Source: Alphaproteobacteria bacterium
Lineage (GTDB): Bacteria; Pseudomonadota; Alphaproteobacteria; RS24
DNA: 60,652 nucleotides
Direction of reading: 5' to 3'
Assembly: GCA_949498175.1 (NCBI GenBank)
Contig: CATDDF010000028.1
Coordinates: 1 to 60,652, forward strand
This document shows, piece by piece, positions 55,915-60,652 of this stretch. Made by a program: the position numbers and the translations under genes. Each line of letters begins with the position of its first letter. The stretch's first letter is position 1. The notes beneath the pieces are model-generated. The model made no database searches and had not been told where the DNA came from. It worked only from the letters and a program-made list of their open reading frames with translations.

Positions 55915-58317
55915 ATGAGAAAAGTTTTTGTTTTGGGTTTAAGTCTAGTGCTGTCAATGCCGGGTACCGCCATTGCACAAGAAGCTTTTGAGGCTGAGGG
56001 AACGGATTTTTCTAACACTGAGACGAATGTTTGGGTTTTGGATTCGGCCAATCAACTGGTCCAGCAGTCTTCAGTTTTATCGTGTTATTTCAGCAAGTTA
56101 CGCCCAGATGTGATGAGTAATTATGAATATGAGGCGCTGATTGAATCGGAAGCGTGTAATCCCAATGCCGGCAATGGACAAGATGACCGCGAAGGAAAAG
56201 ACTATGATCGAGCGGTCGTCAAATCGACCTTGTCCACTGTATTTCCCCCGACGCAAGAAATTACGGCTTGGATATCCGGCAGTCAGGGCGGTTTTGATAC
56301 ACAGGATATTTACCACACGATTGCAAAACAAAATGCCTCCACGGCACCGCCATTTGGTGAGTGGTATTCGTCGTTCTATCGTTCCAAATATGGGGCGCTT
56401 GACATGACGCCCGACACGAGCGGCTTTTTCGGGTTTATCGATGTTACGGAGGATGATGCGGAAGATACATCACGTATGCAGTCAGGTTTATTGGTGAGCA
56501 ACACGCCTACCGATTTTTATTACATTACCTCGGTTACAGAAATTGATCGTGCCAATCGCGGCGCTGCCTTTATTGGTGTCTATGCCGACGAAGCCAATTT
56601 AGGGGTTGTTTTGACAGGCAAAGCATCGCCGGATTATTATTTTCGGGCAGATTTCTCAGCACCTGACGTATTGGATAGGGATAGTTATCAGCTTCAAGGA
56701 GTTGGCTGCTATGAGCGAGATAATCCTTATAATCTTGTTTATACCTATACGTTGTTTGATGAGCAGGGAGCCGAAAAGGAATTACAGGGCGGCTTTGGCT
56801 TCACCTATGACGATGATGGCACCGAGCAGCGCGGATATTACGGAAATTGGGGGGTTTGGTTCAATAGTAACTATAATTTCACTCCGACAAATAACAGCTT
56901 GGACGCCAGTTCCGACGGAGAATCCGGAACTTTAAAATGGGCGGCGGGCAAAATGTATAGAATGAACCAAGTAACGGAAGCATTGACCGACGGCACCACT
57001 TTTGAAACGTGGGCAGGCGGCCAGGCTGTTGCCACTTGGAATGGATTATCTTTTGACCTAGTGGCTGAAAAAGATGGCGTAAATTTGAATTATGATGAAA
57101 TAACGGGCACAGATGTTTCGAATGACCCGTGGAAAGGACATATGTGGTCACGGGAAAAAAATGCATCAGTTTATTGGGGTGGCGGCGATAGTGTCACGCT
57201 TAACGTTCGAGAAAGCGTTGTTACCAATACGGCATTATTGACGGCGGCCTCTACCGAATTTGAAGCGACGGGAGATAGGGGATTGGCTTGCACGACGGGC
57301 AATAATGACAATCTCCCTGTCACTTATGATAACGCTGATAATACCTCAGTGTTTCAGGCAAGCATAAGTGCAAACCAGAAATACTTCCTAACCGGTGCAG
57401 AGCCAGCCAATGGCTTTGAGCCGCGCACCCTATATTGCGATAAAGACAATAACGGTGAGTTGAATGCCGGTGACCTGCCTGTCCGTTATGATTTCAACGT
57501 TGCCGGTGGTAATCAATACACGACCTATGATACTTCACCTGCGACCGGAACTTATGACAAAAGTTGGCCATATCAGACAGTTGCATTGGTTCGGACGTCA
57601 GATTTTGGGACAGGTGATTGTGCCAACGACTCAAAGGCCGATTGCCAAGAATACCAATGGAGTTTTGGGGCATATCAATGGGATCAATCAACTTTGGCTT
57701 ATAATGCCGACGAGTCGTTATATATCGTCGATGAACCGATCCGCTTCAAATATGAATTTGCCGCTGCAAATGACCGCAATCAATCGGTCGGCGCCTATAC
57801 ATTTACCGCAGAAGCAGATTATGCCAATCCGCGCTTATGCACGGGCGATGCCTACGAAGTTGACGGCGTCAGCTATATAGATTGCAGTATCTCGACCAAT
57901 AGTTTTGTCGATAAAACATTCTTCTTGCAATATGACGGCACAAATTTGCATGGTCTTCCATCAGGGTCTTTCGTGGCCGGTCAATACCATTTCTGGGCAA
58001 ATCTGATAAATCTGAAGGACGGTTTGCAATTAACGGCATTGGATGGAACCAATTATCGCATCAAGGCGGTTCAGATGAGCGAAGTGCCTAAACCAGCCAA
58101 TCAGAATGACTATCAGGCATGTAAAGATGCAGGGGTATATTATGATGATGCCGAATCTCTCGGTTTGGGGCCGAGCGATGTCCCCAATCCGGGCGATCGG
58201 GCAAATTTCCCATTGCCGTCAGCTACGCCAGCCTCACAGCCTGATGACGACAATTTGTTGTGCACCGTAACCCACGGGGATACGACCAGTTGCGAAGCCG
58301 CTATTGCAGCGCAGTAA
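55915..58317 (+). CDS. Large exported protein of unknown function
   Basis: An 800-residue protein I do not recognise. A clear signal peptide (RKVFVLGLSLVLSMPGTAIAQ) precedes a Tyr/Asn/Asp/Gly-rich, beta-type mature part with little basic charge. About 12 cysteines are scattered, suited to disulfides. Residues ~510-521 (DKDNNGELNAGD) match the EF-hand/dockerin-type calcium loop DxDxNGxLxxxD. There is no sorting tail, repeat or barrel end that I can see, so it is probably periplasmic or released. Base composition looks more AT-rich than the core genes. It is followed by a 54-residue lipoprotein gene. Confidence 0.75.
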   Translation: MRKVFVLGLSLVLSMPGTAIAQEAFEAEGTDFSNTETNVWVLDSANQLVQQSSVLSCYFSKLRPDVMSNYEYEALIESEACNPNAGNGQDDREGKDYDRAVVKSTLSTVFPPTQEITAWISGSQGGFDTQDIYHTIAKQNASTAPPFGEWYSSFYRSKYGALDMTPDTSGFFGFIDVTEDDAEDTSRMQSGLLVSNTPTDFYYITSVTEIDRANRGAAFIGVYADEANLGVVLTGKASPDYYFRADFSAPDVLDRDSYQLQGVGCYERDNPYNLVYTYTLFDEQGAEKELQGGFGFTYDDDGTEQRGYYGNWGVWFNSNYNFTPTNNSLDASSDGESGTLKWAAGKMYRMNQVTEALTDGTTFETWAGGQAVATWNGLSFDLVAEKDGVNLNYDEITGTDVSNDPWKGHMWSREKNASVYWGGGDSVTLNVRESVVTNTALLTAASTEFEATGDRGLACTTGNNDNLPVTYDNADNTSVFQASISANQKYFLTGAEPANGFEPRTLYCDKDNNGELNAGDLPVRYDFNVAGGNQYTTYDTSPATGTYDKSWPYQTVALVRTSDFGTGDCANDSKADCQEYQWSFGAYQWDQSTLAYNADESLYIVDEPIRFKYEFAAANDRNQSVGAYTFTAEADYANPRLCTGDAYEVDGVSYIDCSISTNSFVDKTFFLQYDGTNLHGLPSGSFVAGQYHFWANLINLKDGLQLTALDGTNYRIKAVQMSEVPKPANQNDYQACKDAGVYYDDAESLGLGPSDVPNPGDRANFPLPSATPASQPDDDNLLCTVTHGDTTSCEAAIAAQ

Positions 58318-58377
58318 ATGAGGGAAGAGAAAAGTTTCAGTAAACTGAATTTTACTCGCCTGTTTAGGAGCATTAAA

Positions 58378-58542
58378 ATGTTAAAATTTATTTCGGTTAC
58401 CATCTTTTCATTGGCGCTTGCTGCCTGTAGCGGCGGAGGCGGTAGCGACGGGTCAAGTTCCAGCTCGGATTCGCAAGCACCGGCCTTTACTGGCTTTAGC
58501 GCGCCCGAGGGGATCTCGCCTGTGCCCCCGCGCGAGGATTAA
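58378..58542 (+). CDS. Small lipoprotein, unknown function
   Basis: A 54-residue protein with signal LKFISVTIFSLALAACSGGG: the lipobox LAAC puts the lipid on C17, followed by Gly/Ser-rich linker and a Pro-rich ending. After cleavage only ~38 residues remain, with no domain. ATG 58378 is taken because AGGAG lies 7 nt before it; the ATG at 58318 directly after the preceding stop has no ribosome site. It sits 60 nt after the 800-residue gene and is probably cotranscribed. Confidence 0.7.
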   Translation: MLKFISVTIFSLALAACSGGGGSDGSSSSSDSQAPAFTGFSAPEGISPVPPRED

Positions 58543-58574
58543 GCAGCGCGGCAATCGACCACTTTAGGACGGCA

Positions 58575-58597
58575 AGGCAGCTTGGATAATGCTGCCT
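58575..58597 (+). other. Hairpin after the small lipoprotein gene
   Basis: AGGCAGC (58575-58581) pairs with GCTGCCT (58591-58597) around a 9-nt loop. It is followed by GCTGAAT, not T-rich, so termination is uncertain. Confidence 0.3.
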
Positions 58598-58658
58598 GCT
58601 GAATACTTATCGATGGAGGTTGAAACCGATATCCATATGGTCTAAGCACTCTTGCAGT

Positions 58659-58735
58659 CGGGGCTTGGCGCAGTCTGGTAGCGCACCTGGTTTGGGACCA
58701 GGGGGTCGCAAGTTCGAATCTTGCAGCCCCGACCA
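58659..58735 (+). tRNA. tRNA-Pro(UGG)
   Basis: 77 nt with encoded CCA. Acceptor CGGGGCT (58659-58665) pairs with AGCCCCG (58725-58731), then A plus CCA. The anticodon stem CCTGG/CCAGG encloses TTTGGGA, giving anticodon TGG (58693-58695); the T arm carries AGTTCGAATCT. Confidence 0.97.
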
Positions 58736-58858
58736 TTATCGTATAGTTGCGTATTTTGTTTGTTGACCGCAGTTTTCTTACTTTTTCTTGAAAGTATGAG
58801 GCTTACAGCGTTCCATTCGAGTGGACTGGAGTAGACAAAATCAACAAAATATCTACAG

Positions 58859-58902
58859 TTTGCCGTTCTATTTCGACAATAGAACGGCAAATAGAACGGC
58901 AA
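58859..58902. repeat. 14-bp perfect inverted repeat with a tandem third copy
   Basis: TTTGCCGTTCTATT (58859-58872) and AATAGAACGGCAAA (58878-58891) are exact reverse complements around TCGAC. The 12-bp unit ATAGAACGGCAA is then repeated in tandem (58879-58890 and 58891-58902). It lies 124 nt after tRNA-Pro in a 236-nt gap (58736-58971) with no credible gene. Such a cluster suits binding by a recombinase or regulator. Confidence 0.6.
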
Positions 58903-58971
58903 TCAACGCTACCTATCGACTGCTTGGCGAAGGTAATCTGGCGACAAATGTAAGTAGTTTATTAAAGCAAA

Positions 58972-59865
58972 TTATTCCTCGCTTACCGTGACAGTTCGGC
59001 CATTCAGTACAACTTGCGAGACAAGTAGGGTTCCGTTCACGTCAAATGTATAAGCGTTAATTGCGTCTGTAAGATTAAAACCAATTCGTAGGCCCTCGGT
59101 TTCGTTATTAATTGTTATAGGGCTTTGCTTTTGCATCACCGTAAGCATGAATGAAATGTCTTCGGAAGATTCTGCAAGTCGCTTTTCTTGGTCTAATAAA
59201 TAAACGTTCTGATAAGCGTCTGCAGAAGGAGTAAAATTCGCGACTGTGGAAGATGCTTCAGGAACTGACATTATTGGTTGGAAAGTATTCGCAAAAAAAT
59301 TGTTTACCCGAACGGTAGATAGTCGCTTTATTTCGGGGTCTGTGTCGGTGCAATGACTGGCATAGGAATTGGGGGACTGGTACATATGGTCCAAATTCAC
59401 CGGGTAGTTAGGGGCCTGGCAAAACCGTCCTTGAAGAAACCCTGGCTCTCCAGTTTCGGTTCCACCTGTAATCTGTTGAGCATATTCGGCCACACCCTGA
59501 TATTGAGCCTCGTTCTCAATAACAACGTAGAAATAGCTATAATCCCCGTTAGGAGGGCGAACTACGTCTACAGCCTCTTGAGTAGAGCCAAAGGTTAAAT
59601 CAACAGAAATTTCATTCGCTAACACACTTTCACAGCTGTCTAGTTGTCCTGCCGATGTTGTAAATTCTGGTAATGCTTTACACAGTCCAATATCGTTTAC
59701 TTGGTAGATTATTCTTTCCGCGTCGGTACGACAAATAGATAGGGGATCATTTCCAGATATCACTAATTGCCCATCCTCATTTTTTGAGCATGCAGCATGG
59801 GCCGTTGTGGTCAAAAAAATGACCGTTGAAACGGCTGCTAATATAGCTGTCCGCGTCCTTTCCAT
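58972..59865 (-). CDS. Exported protein of unknown function next to the barrel gene
   Basis: A 297-residue protein I do not recognise. The signal peptide (TAILAAVSTVIFLTTTAHA) ends at a clear AHA site. The mature part has seven cysteines, mostly in its first half (ACSKNEDG, ICRTDAE, LCKALPE, SCESVLA, FCQAPNY, HCTDTD), and a beta-rich C-terminus ending VLNGRTVTVSEE. It begins 2 nt after the preceding barrel gene's stop, with GAAGGA of the barrel's last codons as ribosome site, so translation is coupled. Moderate to low GC compared with core genes. Confidence 0.72.
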   Translation of the reverse strand: MERTRTAILAAVSTVIFLTTTAHAACSKNEDGQLVISGNDPLSICRTDAERIIYQVNDIGLCKALPEFTTSAGQLDSCESVLANEISVDLTFGSTQEAVDVVRPPNGDYSYFYVVIENEAQYQGVAEYAQQITGGTETGEPGFLQGRFCQAPNYPVNLDHMYQSPNSYASHCTDTDPEIKRLSTVRVNNFFANTFQPIMSVPEASSTVANFTPSADAYQNVYLLDQEKRLAESSEDISFMLTVMQKQSPITINNETEGLRIGFNLTDAINAYTFDVNGTLLVSQVVLNGRTVTVSEE

Positions 59866-59867
59866 GT

Positions 59868-60652
59868 CTAAATTCCTTCAAATGTTATGGAGAAACCATT
59901 TTGCGTATTTTGCTTCACAATCTGATTGCTCCGCCGGACTTTTTCGAAGCGGCGCTCCGTGATGTCGACCAGCGCATAGGCTTTATCTGATAGCAAGACC
60001 GGCTGCTGCACATATTGTTGCTGGTGAAAGCGGGCGACATTGAAAGACAGCGAAACAAAATCCGCATCATTGGCTGCATTATTGTCATAAGAGGTGCTGC
60101 CCGCTTCCAATTCAAAACCCATCGGCAAAGCTGAGCGCAGGCTTATCGTGTCGCCTTCGAGGTCATTAGCACCGTTCTCGCCATCCCATTTGAAGCTTTT
60201 GGCATGAACACGGGTATTGGGCAGATAGGGGAGTGGGACAGCTAATTCCATATCCATTCCATCTAGTGCTGTTTCTTCTGCGCCATTGACGTTTTCGGTG
60301 TCTGACAGAGCCGTATAGCTGTTAACCCTAAAGTCTCCGACAGAGGTTAAGACTTCTCCGCCAACACTCATCCGTTCGTGGCCCGCATCCCATTCATTGT
60401 CATAAAACAGATTGAGCCCAGCAATGACCTTGCCGTCATTTAAAATCCAGCGCTGTCCGAGACCGAGATTGAGCGTGTCATCATCATCTGTGGCGATGAC
60501 GCTGCCTTGAAAGAAAGTGGCGCGACCGGCTTCTGCATTGTCATAAAGCGGCTGAACGGTGAAGATTGAAAACCGCGTATCGTCGCCATCCAAATCGGTA
60601 ATATCAATTTCGACATTTCGGAACCGCTCAGAGAGCGATTGTTCAATGCGAG
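59868..60652 (-). CDS. Inverse-autotransporter (intimin/invasin-like) beta-barrel protein, 5' end outside window
   Basis: The frame is open to the window edge and ends with 260 residues seen. It matches the inverse-autotransporter beta-domain: NLGLGQRWILNDGKVIAGLNLFYDNEWDAGHERMSVGGEVL contains the typical GxGxRW..GxNxFYDxxxxxxHxRxxxGxE pattern, and the region ends ERRFEKVRRSNQIV, like the end of the barrel/linker in this family. Alternating strands (SIFTVQPLYDN, FVSLSFNVARFHQQ) support an outer-membrane barrel. Instead of the expected passenger Ig repeats, the frame stops ~25 residues after RRFEKVRRSN. The N-terminus (signal, LysM?) is not in view. Confidence 0.82.
   Translation of the reverse strand, partial: RIEQSLSERFRNVEIDITDLDGDDTRFSIFTVQPLYDNAEAGRATFFQGSVIATDDDDTLNLGLGQRWILNDGKVIAGLNLFYDNEWDAGHERMSVGGEVLTSVGDFRVNSYTALSDTENVNGAEETALDGMDMELAVPLPYLPNTRVHAKSFKWDGENGANDLEGDTISLRSALPMGFELEAGSTSYDNNAANDADFVSLSFNVARFHQQQYVQQPVLLSDKAYALVDITERRFEKVRRSNQIVKQNTQNGFSITFEGI

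Noticed and set aside
55794-55991. 65-residue frame with AAGGAG just before its ATG, overlapping the exported-protein start
   Set aside because: The ribosome site is only 1 nt from the ATG, too close to work well, and the sequence lacks any signal or domain. A leader peptide cannot be wholly excluded.
58539-58902. Two - strand frames (RFELATPWSQTRCATRLRQA and KIRTCDPLVPNQVRYQTAP)
   Set aside because: Both are antisense translations of tRNA-Pro(UGG), a common false gene.

Overview
The window reads as a chromosomal segment of an aerobic, probably free-living alphaproteobacterium of moderate GC content (judged by eye). The class assignment rests on the order and kind of core genes: yceD-plsX-fabH-ihfA-merR-tRNA-Pro, a RibBA whose second domain has lost its metal site, a CBP3-type cytochrome bc1 chaperone, DUF2842, heme A synthase (CtaA/COX15), a leucyl-transferase of the N-degron pathway, a two-domain cold-shock protein and an alphaproteobacterial-type ParC. 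No insertion sequence, integrase, CRISPR array or rRNA gene is visible.

From 1 to 12 kb lies the 3' end of smpB, a convergent family-5 uracil-DNA glycosylase, and a long tightly packed + strand run: folK, rpoZ, rsh, pyrE, a DUF2062 membrane protein, pdxJ, acpS, lepB, rnc, era, recO and parC. From 12 to 18 kb everything is on the - strand: an SLC13-type permease, the leucyl-transferase bpt, a TakP-like TRAP transporter (dctP with a Tat signal, dctQ, dctM) and a small membrane-anchored protein of unknown role. From 18 to 27 kb are a flavin reductase paired with a 3-hydroxyisobutyrate dehydrogenase-like gene, a secreted subtilisin-like lipoprotein/autotransporter, hemB, a three-gene valine-degradation operon (acyl-CoA dehydrogenase, 3-hydroxyisobutyryl-CoA hydrolase, mmsB), a DUF1295 membrane protein and a glycerophosphodiester phosphodiesterase.

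From 27.7 to 36.4 kb a housekeeping cluster runs glyA-nrdR-ribD-ribE-ribBA-ribH-nusB-thiL-hppA, so one-carbon metabolism, flavin synthesis, thiamine activation and pyrophosphate-driven proton pumping sit together; hppA ends in a clear intrinsic terminator. From 36.4 to 43.9 kb are bamE (opposite strand), the bc1 chaperone, yceD, plsX, fabH, ihfA, a MerR regulator, tRNA-Pro(GGG), an overlooked 26-residue single-span membrane peptide, DUF2842, ctaA, and rplM-rpsI with a terminator. From 43.9 to 50.9 kb come fabZ, argC, an aminotransferase, hom, glpX, recJ and tRNA-Glu(UUC). From 50.9 to 55.7 kb come an exported MsrA, a Sel1-like protein, glyoxalase I, an alpha/beta hydrolase coupled to a sirtuin, a double cold-shock protein and a hotdog thioesterase.

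The last 5 kb differ. They look more AT-rich than the core and encode secreted proteins I cannot assign: an 800-residue exported protein, a 54-residue lipoprotein, tRNA-Pro(UGG) followed by an inverted/tandem repeat cluster, a 297-residue exported protein, and the C-terminal part of an inverse-autotransporter (intimin/invasin-type) beta-barrel that stops without a passenger domain. This envelope/surface block, next to a tRNA gene, is the best candidate for something new in the window.
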